From IMG/VR virus record IMGVR_UViG_3300031857_018284, positions 1 through 33,268 of that record: a DNA stretch of 33,268 bases. The stretch is one strand, 5' to 3'. The stretch is from a virus. Below are positions 16,001-25,590 of the stretch, one piece after another (position 1 is the first letter of the stretch; each line of letters opens with the position of its first letter). The notes below the pieces were generated by a model, which saw only the letters and a program-made list of their open reading frames with translations, ran no database searches and was not told the origin of the DNA. The translations under genes and the position numbers were made by a program.

Positions 16001-18374
16001 TCATTGAAGACGCGCCAGTTACCTGAGCAACCTGACTAATAACTTCATTACCACCCGAGCTGTTTAAGAACTTAACAAAGTCACCGGCACTAAATACATT
16101 TAAGAAGTTAGTACCACCGGCACCAGCAACCTGAAGATTTGAAGTAGAGCTTGCGCCAATAGAAATTGTTCCTGATGCGTTTGCTTGTGCCTGATAGTTT
16201 CCTTTAGGAATAACTAGCAGTTCTTTCTTTGCTGAATCGCCAAGAACTCCAGTATACGGGAAAGTTTCACCCGACCCAAGATTTAATGTGATTTCGCCGT
16301 TTGTAAGTGCTTCTTCACTGCTATTAATAGTTCTATATGTGTATGTAATTCTTTCTGCTGTTTGCATAGCAGGAACAGAACTATATAGTAGAGAAGTACC
16401 AGCCGAATCTTCTAGAATAGCTGCACCGCTATCACTTAGTACTACGTCGGCAATACCCTTATTTGTTCCGCCATAATATATTGAGCGAACAAGACCGAAG
16501 TTTTTGCCGGCTTCCATGACAACATCGAAAAGATAGAGTCTGTATACAGCATTCGGCGATCCAACTTCACCTGTTTCAAGTGTGATAGAACGAATTCTTG
16601 CTTCTCCAAGCTTTGTTCCTGGAGCAGCAATTGCACTACCGGCTGGTACACCGGTTGTGATGTACGTAGCAGCAGATCCTTGAAGATCAACCTTGGCACC
16701 TTCATTGAAAGAAAAGTTTCCGCCAAGTTCTTTTACACGAACATAGTTGCCGTATCCAAGACGAATTCTTGCAGCAGGATTGTTTGATGTTGCAACACCC
16801 TTAGCAATGCTTGTGCTATATTCACCTGTTTCAACTCTGAAACCATTGATATAAGCTTTACCCGGATCAACTGTCATTTTAAATACAGTTTCTGTTTCAG
16901 AGAAAGTCTTAGAATCGCTTACATTTACAATGAACTGATCTAGAACATAGTTACCAGATTCTTCATATGTTCTTTTAGCAATCTCGTTGCCAATTACATT
17001 ATATACAGTTGTTAGGTTCTTCTTATATGGACGACCATCAGCAAACTCGATAATTGGAAGGAAGTCAGTATTTGCATCTGCAACTTCCTTATCAAGAACG
17101 CGAAGTTCTGGAGTTAGCTTAAGACGATCAGCACCAGGAGCTGCGTAGTTATAAGTGCCAGTAGCGTTATCAAGAAGTGATGTATCTTCATTGCTATCAA
17201 TAATATCCTCTGCAGTATAGAATCCAACTGACTTATCAAAGTTTGTGTTGGAATACTTACTTACAACTGCTAGTTGTGGAGATACTCTTGAGAAAAATCC
17301 CTTCTGGTAAATAGTACCTTCATCAACAGTAACACCGTAACCAGTACCAATTGGAATTTGTGCTGTGTTTGCAACAGTAATTGTTGCCATGTAGTTAAGA
17401 GCTTCAACATCTAGATCACCAATTTCTGTCGCAGACAGAGCTGATGTAGATTGCTTCATTACTGTTACGTGTGGTGGTACATAATATCCTGTACCCTGAC
17501 TAGTAACAGAGATCGAAGTGATTTTACGTGAAGCATCTGTTACTAGAGATCCAGCTGCGCCTGTACCAATTAGTGCTACAACGTTTGCAGTAGCAAATGG
17601 CGCAGTTGTGTTGCGAATTGTTTCACCAACACCAACACGCCACAATGTAGTATTAGCAGTACCGTCAGCAAGATTGTTTGCATACGGTCTAACTTTTAGA
17701 ATAAGAGCTTCTGTATTTGTAGTAGCATCTGTTGATATAATAACAAGATTGGCTACACCGTTTTGAATTGTATGGCCTGCTGAAAATGAACCAGGTGCGA
17801 ATGTTTTACCACCGGTTGAGTTCTGTACAGCGAGAGCTGAAACAACTACTACTCCATCAGTATTACTAAACAACGATGAACCGTTATTTACTCGTGCCTT
17901 AAAGATTGGATAGAGTGGACTGTATACAGTAAGAGTTTGACCTGCAGCAAATGTAAATGTATTCGAATCTGAACCAGATGAATTGTATTTTACATAAAGA
18001 GTATTTAGATCTGGAGAACGTGATTCGAATCCAGCAACTGTCTTCACAATATGACCAGCTACGTTTGAACTGTTACGTACAGACATGCCTTCGAAAGCAG
18101 TAACAGAAATTGGTGTTCCATCTGCTTCTGTGTCTTTAATCTTTACATAAGGAAGAACATCGTGGCGAATAATGTTACAACCTTCAATGATTGTACCACG
18201 CTTAAAGATGTTATCGCCAAACTTCTCAACTTGGTTTTGCAGAATACTCTGGAGTTGATTCAGCTCACGTGCCTGAACAGCTACGCCTGGACGGAAAAGA
18301 ACACGATAAAAGTTCTTTGTCGGATCGTAGTCGTCGTAATATGGAAATACGTTTAGGTCTGTTTGCAGAGCCAT
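13053..18374 (-). CDS. Giant baseplate-associated structural protein (DUF4815-like)
   Basis: A 1773-residue protein, the largest in the window. The N-terminus (ALQTDLNVFPYYDDYDPTKN, then YRVLFRPGVAVQARELNQLQ and GDNIFKRGTIIEGCN) matches what I know of the DUF4815 family of marine T4-like phages, whose members are virion structural proteins beside gp8. The body is a mosaic of beta modules, one of which (15408-15552; FANGDSVVYA through GGANIQL) is shared with gp7. A helical stretch near 14480-14640 (MTDIASLENRIKTLEYYVSF) could be a coiled-coil dimer or trimer contact. GGAG precedes ATG at 18374. A peripheral baseplate or fibre-docking role is likely; T4 has no obvious counterpart of this size, although gp10 is a positional candidate. 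Confidence 0.75.
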   Translation of the reverse strand: MALQTDLNVFPYYDDYDPTKNFYRVLFRPGVAVQARELNQLQSILQNQVEKFGDNIFKRGTIIEGCNIIRHDVLPYVKIKDTEADGTPISVTAFEGMSVRNSSNVAGHIVKTVAGFESRSPDLNTLYVKYNSSGSDSNTFTFAAGQTLTVYSPLYPIFKARVNNGSSLFSNTDGVVVVSALAVQNSTGGKTFAPGSFSAGHTIQNGVANLVIISTDATTNTEALILKVRPYANNLADGTANTTLWRVGVGETIRNTTAPFATANVVALIGTGAAGSLVTDASRKITSISVTSQGTGYYVPPHVTVMKQSTSALSATEIGDLDVEALNYMATITVANTAQIPIGTGYGVTVDEGTIYQKGFFSRVSPQLAVVSKYSNTNFDKSVGFYTAEDIIDSNEDTSLLDNATGTYNYAAPGADRLKLTPELRVLDKEVADANTDFLPIIEFADGRPYKKNLTTVYNVIGNEIAKRTYEESGNYVLDQFIVNVSDSKTFSETETVFKMTVDPGKAYINGFRVETGEYSTSIAKGVATSNNPAARIRLGYGNYVRVKELGGNFSFNEGAKVDLQGSAATYITTGVPAGSAIAAPGTKLGEARIRSITLETGEVGSPNAVYRLYLFDVVMEAGKNFGLVRSIYYGGTNKGIADVVLSDSGAAILEDSAGTSLLYSSVPAMQTAERITYTYRTINSSEEALTNGEITLNLGSGETFPYTGVLGDSAKKELLVIPKGNYQAQANASGTISIGASSTSNLQVAGAGGTNFLNVFSAGDFVKFLNSSGGNEVISQVAQVTGASSMILTSGPGQTYSGGSVKLYYPANVPISLTSKTTRTATVTSPGTMVIALANTIANASTGSSTSADMMVVYNATRNNIASAVKSVTRSIYTRAVCSNNAGGTRGPWALGVSDAFRLRKVYVANGQSRALNFNANTGIINSGTQTAFIQISNNPFANGDSVVYADSTTTVTNLTDAGTYYAVYANTSGMALASARGGANIQLGATTTSENHTLTGQPVFFTGNTYGVSDVTNDFYIDINQKEDYLDTSYLYRKPRAAELVSNDILLVQYDVFTGGEAGVKTISSYTVDDSLDFAALSASESVHTMEIPEVLGTSGKYYDLRDQYDFRPRSANTIKLVTDISNVPAGANALSIINPSEPSSSNRFIAGEKYFPVPDTDLTANIVYCLGRSDRVVVDSNGDFVVRAGKNGAQDEIPPEPQNSITLQILKIPPYPSLPESKSADMAKIIDTKVANESFGRRVKNYTVTQLISATDRSRIQVKGYKMTDIASLENRIKTLEYYVSFTLAEALAKARYIPSSLDSLNDRFRFGFFVDPFTDYNYSDLGNPEYYGTIKEDQLGPKLTELNLEFKPEDNSTGIVTLPYNEFTIVAQNDATDGAVITSGPVEVLVVTQKTEVAIQSQRSTARSDNGSVYEEFFYTFSSLTGPVEFYINSRDNNIALEVFQSTTSGGTYVTTYTSAAAETITNADISTKGLSILNDGKKIENPGSITRKSYGPVGGFVEDKFKLLWTHNPNDGIYYKLRVYKGKNHGGQGKSGTYGFKLYYPSDVVTTETRIVPNPANFDYTGVVHTISPAEFTITLSTNYMNDIFGSVAIGEFISDAQKFSISITGLKPNTYHKFMFEGEDQTSKCAQSRTSTTNTTGLLADMNGTLNFDFYYDAGINEATTDLEQQNKLAASKAGVKVFTVQSYDGNSKTTGSIGVKYYTGLPFGFDQPITLNTSQTATQAATSDRATTSAIPAGFSSQSIHDAIDNNNVRIFDWDNVNERLR

Positions 18375-18378
18375 TTAA

Positions 18379-20784
18379 TTAAAACTCCAAGATTATCTTT
18401 ATAATTTCTGATTTGTTGCCGCTTCGAGTAATCGGATCTAGATTTTCAAGATATAGAACCTGGCCACTGCCGACAACAAAGTCTCCAGGATATTTATTAG
18501 TCAGATTATTGAGCGAAGCAAGAGAAGTTACGCCTCTAATAGGTCTTACGCCACCTGGATCTAAATTGTAAATACCAAACTTATTACTGATGTACATATG
18601 ATCGTTATCAGATCCGTCTGTAAGTTCGATATGGTGGAAAGCACCACGTGGTTTAGCATATGGTATTAAGCTAGTTTGTTCAATAACTTCATCTTCAAGG
18701 AAACTTGTTCCACCGGTCGGGAAGGTGCCAGTTAGTCTTGTAAGTTGAACAGCAGTATTAAATCCTCCGGCCGCTTTATCATTTACTTCAATTGGAAGAG
18801 ATGGAGAGGCGCCAGCAGTTGTTTGAATAACGCTAGTCGTATTAGAAGTAAGACCAATAACTCTAGAATTTTCTGTGAATACACCCGCAACATTTGAAAG
18901 AGTAATTCTTCCAGCACTTACAGATGAAACTTTTCCAGACGCTTGAAGAACAAGTGCTGAAACTTCACAGTTATCTCCCGTGAATGTCGAATTTGTTGTT
19001 GTAGTAATTTGGTAATCCTGAGGAACACCTGCCACCTTTGAAAGAAAAAGATTGGTTCCACTTGTAACTAGAACATAATCACCAGCAACAAAGTTATCTT
19101 TAAACGTAGGTGTCTGTGGATTGGCAAATGCTACAGCCAACTGGCCGTTAGTTCCAGAGGTAGCAGTTACTTGCAAAGTAGGCAATTCAATATAGTTATT
19201 ACCTTGATTAGATACAGTAACGCCAGTAATAACATTTGATGTTAAGGTAACAGATACGGCAAGACCATCTCCACCAGAAAGAGGATTAGTTACAGTCACG
19301 GCTACGTCTGACGAATAGCTTTCGCCGCCATTAATAATACTAACAACAGAAGAAATACGACCTTGATTTGTTTTCTTAATCGTAGTACTGCCGGATGTAA
19401 CTGAAACGTTTCCATGAAGCTTAAATTGCTTAAATTGGTGAACTGTTTCACCAATGCTAAATCCAGTGCCAAGTGTATTTGCAGTTTTAAGAATAATATC
19501 TACGTTTGTATATAAAGGATTCTTAATAATACCTACTTGACGGAAATCATTCTCGACTGGAATAGTCGAACCTTCGCTATTTGTAAACTTAGTACTAATG
19601 CAAACTCTTTTGCCACCCAGCTCGGTAGTTGGATCTGATCCATGACCATTTATAGGCGAAATAATTGGCTGCAATGTTGCCGCAGTAAAGCCAGCGCTAC
19701 CTGATACAGAAGCTGGAAGATCAATAAACACGCTATCAACTGTAACTGGAATACTGTTTGTAGTTTTTCCTGCATATGCTTCGCCATAGCGATAGCCTGC
19801 GCCAACGGCAAGCATTTCAATTTCTACAATTGAATTAGAACTTGCGCTGTCAATAATAGCTCTACCTTCGGCAGCTGTTGTTTCACTTCCATCTCCCCAT
19901 ATGTAAACATACGGATAAACTTCATATTCATCGCCGGCTGCAGGAGCAGGATTAAATGGTGAATCTAGAATAAAGATTTTTTGGCCACCTTGGCCACGAT
20001 AATCTACAATACGACGATATTGATTTGCAGCACCGGCTGAAGACTCAGTAATCTTAATTACACAACCTGCGTAATAATCATCTTCTGCTTCAGCAGTATC
20101 TGGTGCACCGTAGATTTCATCATTACCACCAACACTGATGTCAGTAGTTCTAAAAATGCCATTATTAATGTAGTTATCATAACCTTTGCCGCGTGTAATA
20201 ATATCAACTACTTCAATAGTGCCTGGAATGGCCGCAGCTTCTACTGTTGTATTTGCAACGACTGGAATATAGTTTGTTGTAGCAAACTTTTCATACTCTG
20301 CTTTGGTAATACTATACATGTACTTCCAAATATATTCATCACCAGTAGGATATGGTTCTAATGATTTTACAGATGGAGCGTCAGTAGAACTTACTTGTAC
20401 TGTACTATTACTAGCATTGAATAAACATTTGAAAACATTAAATTCTGTACCGGCATCTACAACCGTATAGAATTTCTTGGTATCTAAATTGCCATCAGTA
20501 TGATCGTACTTATCGTAGTAAGTACCAGAAGACCAAAGATACTTAGGAATAACATGAGCTACATCGCTAGAAGTAATCCTCTTAGCAAAGATCATATCGT
20601 TATAAACATCAATGTTTGTAGACTTGATGCTATTGTTTGGCGTGGTTAGAACAGCATCACTTCCAGGATACGGAGTATGCTTGCCGGCAAAAACAAAGTA
20701 ATCATTGTTTGCAAAAGAACTCACAAAACTTGCGGCACTTTCTACATTAAAATTTGTTGTTACAAGTTTTTGAGTAACTGACAT
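18379..20784 (-). CDS. 8: Baseplate wedge protein gp8
   Basis: An 801-residue protein whose first 200 residues read as gp8: QKLVTTNFNVESAASFV, FAGKHTPYPGSDA, IYNDMIFAKRI-like YNDMIFAKRITSSD, IPKYLWSSGTYYDKYDH, then EPYPTGDEYIWKYMYSIT. T4 gp8 is 334 residues and dimeric, and links gp10 and gp7 in the wedge; this one is more than twice that long. The extra length is C-terminal beta-rich sequence, including FTENSRVIGLTSNTTS, and it ends with HHIELTDGSDNDHMYISN and a final PGDFVVGSGQVLYLENLDP strand. ATG at 20784 follows the gp7 stop directly, with GAGG just before. A TATAAATA motif inside gp7 lies 69 bases upstream. Identification is confident; the role of the extension is unknown. Confidence 0.85.
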   Translation of the reverse strand: MSVTQKLVTTNFNVESAASFVSSFANNDYFVFAGKHTPYPGSDAVLTTPNNSIKSTNIDVYNDMIFAKRITSSDVAHVIPKYLWSSGTYYDKYDHTDGNLDTKKFYTVVDAGTEFNVFKCLFNASNSTVQVSSTDAPSVKSLEPYPTGDEYIWKYMYSITKAEYEKFATTNYIPVVANTTVEAAAIPGTIEVVDIITRGKGYDNYINNGIFRTTDISVGGNDEIYGAPDTAEAEDDYYAGCVIKITESSAGAANQYRRIVDYRGQGGQKIFILDSPFNPAPAAGDEYEVYPYVYIWGDGSETTAAEGRAIIDSASSNSIVEIEMLAVGAGYRYGEAYAGKTTNSIPVTVDSVFIDLPASVSGSAGFTAATLQPIISPINGHGSDPTTELGGKRVCISTKFTNSEGSTIPVENDFRQVGIIKNPLYTNVDIILKTANTLGTGFSIGETVHQFKQFKLHGNVSVTSGSTTIKKTNQGRISSVVSIINGGESYSSDVAVTVTNPLSGGDGLAVSVTLTSNVITGVTVSNQGNNYIELPTLQVTATSGTNGQLAVAFANPQTPTFKDNFVAGDYVLVTSGTNLFLSKVAGVPQDYQITTTTNSTFTGDNCEVSALVLQASGKVSSVSAGRITLSNVAGVFTENSRVIGLTSNTTSVIQTTAGASPSLPIEVNDKAAGGFNTAVQLTRLTGTFPTGGTSFLEDEVIEQTSLIPYAKPRGAFHHIELTDGSDNDHMYISNKFGIYNLDPGGVRPIRGVTSLASLNNLTNKYPGDFVVGSGQVLYLENLDPITRSGNKSEIIKIILEF
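18491..18498 (-). promoter_or_regulatory. Candidate late promoter inside gp8
   Basis: The minus strand reads AATAAATA, 117 bases upstream of the DUF4815-type ATG at 18374. It lies within the coding region and could be chance. Confidence 0.3.
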
Positions 20785-23700
20785 TTATTCCTCGATCGTC
20801 TTTGTCAAGTAATGGCCGGATGTATCTACATCAGGTGTTGTATTAGCTATTATATTTATAGGAGTTCCACCGGCAGATGTTGCAAGTTTAACAGTAGATC
20901 CGGATGTTTGTACAATATAATAGTTGGTATTATTGGCTAATGGCGAAACAGCAACATTTGCGGTTGCGGTTGTGTATCTTACAATATCACCATTTGCAAA
21001 TGGATTTGATGTAATGTCCGTATCGATTGTTTTATTTGCCGTGCTTACATCACCGGCTGAGTTGAACTTCACTTCTTGACCAGTTGCAATTTCAGAAAGT
21101 TCAACTGTAATAGAATCTTCCTCGACAACCAGTGCCGAACCAAAGAACTTAGTACCAGCAGTATGCATAACCTTCTTGAACATGTCTGCATAACGATCAA
21201 CAGAGATCTTCGACAGAATCTCGTACGAGTATTCTTGATAGTAGTCACCGTCATGAATGTACATGTCTTCAGATAGGAAGCCCTTTGAACTTCTATAATA
21301 TCCTTCACCAATGCCGTGTCCATCAACAACAATTTTAATAGACCCTGAACGCGCGCCGTCTGCTGAAGTGTATTGTAGAACATCACTATTCGAATAACCA
21401 ACACCAGAGTCTACAACCTGTAGAGATGTAATTTGGCCATTTGCTGTAATAACGTTAGCTTCAATCTGAGCATTTAAACCAATCGGATAGATAAGGTCTA
21501 AATCTTCAGTAACTCCTGTGATTTGAGCTTCTGCACCAGAAAATTCACCGAGCAGAAGTGAAACACTTGGAGGCGAACCCGGTCTAAATGTATTTTCAAA
21601 ACTAAGTCTCTTTACGCGAACTGCAGTGGTATTGGCTGACTTGACAATACCCTTTGCAGTAGATGTAATTTGATACAAGCTTGCAGTAGATACATTTGCA
21701 CTAACATACGGATTTGAATATGAAAGCAGTGTATTTGATGATGTTACATTGATTGTGGATGTATTACCAGATACACGAACATAATCGCCAGTTGTATTTG
21801 AGAAGATTGATTGTACACTGGCATTCATTACTGGAGTTGTGCTTTGATACACGCGATCACCAGGTAGGAATCCAGGAATTGTAGAGAATGTATGTGATTC
21901 CAGTGAGGCCGCAGCTGCATTAATTGCTTTTACTGTTCCACCGCGTGCATCCGACAGTTTGAATCCAACCGTGTTTGCATTGACAATATAGTATGCAGTA
22001 TTATTTGCCAGACCATCGATAACCGTGTTTGCCGCCGGCGTACGATATATTACTCTTTGATTGTTTGCAAACTCATTTGCATACTTGACAATGTTATGTC
22101 CATTTGCAGCTGGATTATAATATCTCAGGAAGTGACCGCCGCCACCTGGATCCAAAGCAGTAATATTTACGTTCGCACCGCCAGCAGTCTCAGACAGAGC
22201 AAGACCAGTTGTGTTTGCGTATCTTACATAATACAGTGCGTTGTTTGTTAGACCGGTCACAGCAGTATTGCCGGCACCGGTAATGTATCTTACCTGTTGA
22301 CCATTTGCAAACAGTGTATTTGCAGTTGCAATAGTAATAAAATCATTGCTATTTTGAACGTTTGTGTTTGAGTTGAATGTCGCAACATTCGAAGCCTGAG
22401 TCAGGTTAATATTTGCACCACCCTGACTAGTCGCTAGCGTAATGCCAGACGAGTTAGACATTGCAACATAATAGAATGCATTGTTAGCAAGAGAAGATAA
22501 TGCCGTGTTTCCATTATTAGTATAATAGCGAACATATGTATTTACTGGATATATACCATTTGCATTTGTAATAGAAATAAAATCTGTATTGGAATTTACA
22601 TCATCTGTTGTATTGAATGTAGAAGAATTTGAAACATACAGAATGAAATCATTTCCACTCTGGATTTCGTCGTCAACATTTACTGTTACAAGCTTTTCAT
22701 CAAACGTATCACTATAAGCACCATTATCTACTTTTAGATCGTAGTACCTTAAATCTGCAAGAGTTTGATTTACTCTTTCTCCAACTGCATATACACCAGT
22801 TGCACCGGAAATATTAATAATAAAATCTCTACGACCAAATGCTGAAATATATGGTTGATAAGCAAGAACATATGGATCGACGTTGTAACCAGCTCCAGGG
22901 TCGATGCCTGAAAGTGCTCCAATAGAACCGAGTGTGAATTTATCAAACGTTAGACATGTAAAGATCTTATTCTTAGAATCACCTTGAGGATTCTTTGGAA
23001 ATCCGAATGCAGCACCAGCAATTGGTAAAGCAGAATATACTTGATTTGCTTGATTAAGTGTAGTGTAAACTGCTACAGCATCAATAGTAGTATTTGTGGA
23101 TGTTGCACCGTACTTAATAATATTACTATTTGCAAATGTGCTTACATCTGCAGTTCCGCCAGTAACAGAAAAGTAATTGTGGTTATCTTTAGTTCTTAAT
23201 ACGCCTGTTGATTTTTCAAAAACAGTTCCGTGTGCTAACTTATATAAGTAATGTCCCGCTTCATCCACTTTGTTATTAGCAAATGTAGAGAAGTTTGTGG
23301 AATTAATTTGATCAAACTTACGATATGGATGAGAAAGAATTACGTCTGTTGCCGTAGTAGCTGCAACATAGTAGTAATCACCATTATATAAACCATTTAG
23401 TGCAGTATTTCCAGCAGCAACTTGATATCGTACAATATCGCCAATGTTGAATAGTGTGCTAGCACTTGGAAGAGTAATTTTTCCAGTTGTAGCATTTACA
23501 GAACTGCTTGCATTAAAAGCAATTTTGTTTACTTCTTGATAAACACGATCACCAACAGCAAATGCAGAACTTGATCCGACTGTTAGAGTAACACGGTCGT
23601 AATCAAGTGTTCCTACACCGTTTGCCGAAATTAGATCTGTGCCAATGAAGATGTCTTCTGTATCACCAAGAGTTCCAACATTAAACTGTGCACCGGAACC

Positions 23701-25590
23701 AAAACTTGTTGTAAGTGGAATCGCTGTGGTATTGGTTGTTTGTGTAAAGAGTCTTGCATGCTCAGAAGCAATATAGTCACCACCGGCATTTGCTACCGTG
23801 TATGTAACAACAGTAGCACGACCTGTGTTTGCACCAGTATAGAATGTATCAGTTTCAGTAAAGTAACCTTTGATTGGAACAAAGGTAAGATTACCAGATG
23901 AAGTACCAGCATCGTGAGAGACAGTAAGAAGAAGACCCTCAGCGATCTTCTTTCCGGCACTGTCATAGCGATAGATTCTATTGCTATGTAAAAGTTCACT
24001 ATTATTCGCTGTAGAATATTTTAGTGTACTAATGAACTTTCTAATATCATATACACCAACAGTAAGACTTACTGCAGTCACATTAGCAGAGATAGAAGAA
24101 TCCGTAGATACTTCTAATCTTTCTCCAATTGGAAATGCGCCGCGTGTATTATTGATTACAACGGTATTACCAGTACCGTCTGCAGTAATACTCTGAATAG
24201 TTCCTCTGCCTACAATAGCAGAAGTATTTTTATATAGAACAGATTGATTTACAGCAAGCGTACCATTTTGATTTCTTAGAGTTAATGTGTACACTTGTGG
24301 TATACCCATTACCTTACCACCAATTGTTCTATCTTCAACGGTGTTGGCATGGAATGAAATGACATTGCCAGGTGTAAAGTATGTTGCTGTATTTGTAAAC
24401 ACGCCATTGACGTGTGAAATCATGATCGTGCCATTTGAACCGGTCTGATCAATATCGACAATCTTACCAGCCCCGGACACCTGACCATTTGATGCATAAC
24501 GAGATAATGTTTGACCAATCGTTAGATTTGCAGTCGCACTCGTAAATGTGGCATTCACAATTGGTTCAACTGCCTGTTCGAACAGACGGAAGTATTGGTC
24601 GCTGTTTGTATTTGCTACAACGCTATCAAGTGTGATTACTTTTTCAGAAATAATTGATTCTGAATTGAGTGTGTATCCATATCCACCATCGATAAAGATA
24701 AAGTCTACGATACCAGTTGCTTCACTGACAGACTCAACTCGAGCTAAACCACCGAGACCGTTTGAAGTTCCGGTGAATGTAACAATATCACCAACTCTAA
24801 AATCGCGGCTACGATCTTGTAGAATTACACGCTTAACAGAACCAATGAGCTTAGCTCTTTTTGTTCTGTCATAAACTGGATTGTTATTGACATTCAGACC
24901 AAGCAATTCACCATTGGTAAACTCGCCTTGGCGTCCAGAGATATAAAGAATATCTACGTATCCAACCGAGGTACGACGACGAATGAACTTTTCTACGAAT
25001 GCTTTGGCACCAGAAATAGCACCGATGATTTGCTTACCAACATAGTCAACGTTAAAGCGCTTGTGTGTAACTTCTAGATATTCTGGTCTTTCCCAGATAC
25101 CATCAGAAACACGAAGAATGTTATCGGCTGGATAACGTACTTCAGCAGCTGTACCATATACCAATTTGAAGAACAAGTCAATAGAACGCTCAGTACCCTT
25201 TGAACGATACAGGTCGAGCGAGTTCTTAATTAGAAGTTCTTTGTTTGTGGCAGTATCAAACTGAATGTTTTTGAGATACTTTTCTTTGAACTGTAGAATA
25301 AACTCATCTACAGTCGTATCAATATCACGATAGTCTGGAAGCTTGCGAGCTTGGTAGAGAGCAGCAGGACCTATTGCTTTATTTGAGCTATTAGATGTAT
25401 AACTAATGTTTGCAGATGAATCAATATAAGGGGTTACAATATCACCGTTGGCCGCCGTATAAGAACCGCTATTCTCCATCCATTCAAAATATGCTTTGGC
25501 AAAAGCAATGAACTGTGGACCCTCTTCCTGATAGAAAGAAGGAAACTGGTTCTCAACAAATGGAGAAATTATTGCTTCTATTTTCTTCAT
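20785..25590 (-). CDS. 7: Baseplate wedge protein gp7 (expanded)
   Basis: A 1601-residue protein. The N-terminal 180 residues match marine T4-like gp7: ISPFVENQFPSFYQEEGPQF, FAKAYFEWMENSG, RDIDTTVDEFILQFKEKYLK, then LYRSKGTERSIDLFFKLVYG and ISDGIWERPEYLEV-like SDGIWERPEYLEVTH. gp7 nucleates the wedge and contacts gp6, gp8 and gp10. T4 gp7 is about 1032 residues. The extra sequence here is a chain of beta modules: five copies of a FANGD/Y-Y-V/GGANI module (nt 20850-23453) and several modules ending in a TG-F or RG-F turn (about 24050-24560). A gp7-like segment, EGYYRSSKGFLSEDMYIHDG with YSYEILSKISVDRYADMFKK, sits near the C-terminus (about 21170-21320). The start at 25590 shares a base with the gp6 stop. 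Confidence 0.85.
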   Translation of the reverse strand: MKKIEAIISPFVENQFPSFYQEEGPQFIAFAKAYFEWMENSGSYTAANGDIVTPYIDSSANISYTSNSSNKAIGPAALYQARKLPDYRDIDTTVDEFILQFKEKYLKNIQFDTATNKELLIKNSLDLYRSKGTERSIDLFFKLVYGTAAEVRYPADNILRVSDGIWERPEYLEVTHKRFNVDYVGKQIIGAISGAKAFVEKFIRRRTSVGYVDILYISGRQGEFTNGELLGLNVNNNPVYDRTKRAKLIGSVKRVILQDRSRDFRVGDIVTFTGTSNGLGGLARVESVSEATGIVDFIFIDGGYGYTLNSESIISEKVITLDSVVANTNSDQYFRLFEQAVEPIVNATFTSATANLTIGQTLSRYASNGQVSGAGKIVDIDQTGSNGTIMISHVNGVFTNTATYFTPGNVISFHANTVEDRTIGGKVMGIPQVYTLTLRNQNGTLAVNQSVLYKNTSAIVGRGTIQSITADGTGNTVVINNTRGAFPIGERLEVSTDSSISANVTAVSLTVGVYDIRKFISTLKYSTANNSELLHSNRIYRYDSAGKKIAEGLLLTVSHDAGTSSGNLTFVPIKGYFTETDTFYTGANTGRATVVTYTVANAGGDYIASEHARLFTQTTNTTAIPLTTSFGSGAQFNVGTLGDTEDIFIGTDLISANGVGTLDYDRVTLTVGSSSAFAVGDRVYQEVNKIAFNASSSVNATTGKITLPSASTLFNIGDIVRYQVAAGNTALNGLYNGDYYYVAATTATDVILSHPYRKFDQINSTNFSTFANNKVDEAGHYLYKLAHGTVFEKSTGVLRTKDNHNYFSVTGGTADVSTFANSNIIKYGATSTNTTIDAVAVYTTLNQANQVYSALPIAGAAFGFPKNPQGDSKNKIFTCLTFDKFTLGSIGALSGIDPGAGYNVDPYVLAYQPYISAFGRRDFIINISGATGVYAVGERVNQTLADLRYYDLKVDNGAYSDTFDEKLVTVNVDDEIQSGNDFILYVSNSSTFNTTDDVNSNTDFISITNANGIYPVNTYVRYYTNNGNTALSSLANNAFYYVAMSNSSGITLATSQGGANINLTQASNVATFNSNTNVQNSNDFITIATANTLFANGQQVRYITGAGNTAVTGLTNNALYYVRYANTTGLALSETAGGANVNITALDPGGGGHFLRYYNPAANGHNIVKYANEFANNQRVIYRTPAANTVIDGLANNTAYYIVNANTVGFKLSDARGGTVKAINAAAASLESHTFSTIPGFLPGDRVYQSTTPVMNASVQSIFSNTTGDYVRVSGNTSTINVTSSNTLLSYSNPYVSANVSTASLYQITSTAKGIVKSANTTAVRVKRLSFENTFRPGSPPSVSLLLGEFSGAEAQITGVTEDLDLIYPIGLNAQIEANVITANGQITSLQVVDSGVGYSNSDVLQYTSADGARSGSIKIVVDGHGIGEGYYRSSKGFLSEDMYIHDGDYYQEYSYEILSKISVDRYADMFKKVMHTAGTKFFGSALVVEEDSITVELSEIATGQEVKFNSAGDVSTANKTIDTDITSNPFANGDIVRYTTATANVAVSPLANNTNYYIVQTSGSTVKLATSAGGTPINIIANTTPDVDTSGHYLTKTIEE
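20850..23453 (-). repeat. Five copies of a beta module within gp7
   Basis: Protein-level repeats at about 23316-23453, 22402-22552, 22162-22313, 21922-22076 and 20850-21003. The pattern is F-[AN/NIG]-D/Q-x-VRY-x4-GNTA-x2-L-NN-x-YYV-x5-G-x2-LA-x3-GGA-x-I. DNA identity is low, so the duplication is old or the modules were acquired separately. A sixth copy is in the DUF4815-type gene at 15408-15552. Confidence 0.85.
20853..20860 (-). promoter_or_regulatory. Candidate late promoter for gp8, inside gp7
   Basis: The minus strand reads TATAAATA, the exact T4 late octamer, 69 bases upstream of the gp8 ATG at 20784. An internal promoter would allow more gp8 than gp7. The location in coding sequence lowers confidence. 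Confidence 0.4.

Noticed and set aside
20784-20791. Late promoter at the gp7/gp8 junction
   Set aside because: The sequence is AATAAATG, lacking the final A, and it contains the gp8 start codon itself; the exact octamer at 20853-20860 is a better candidate.
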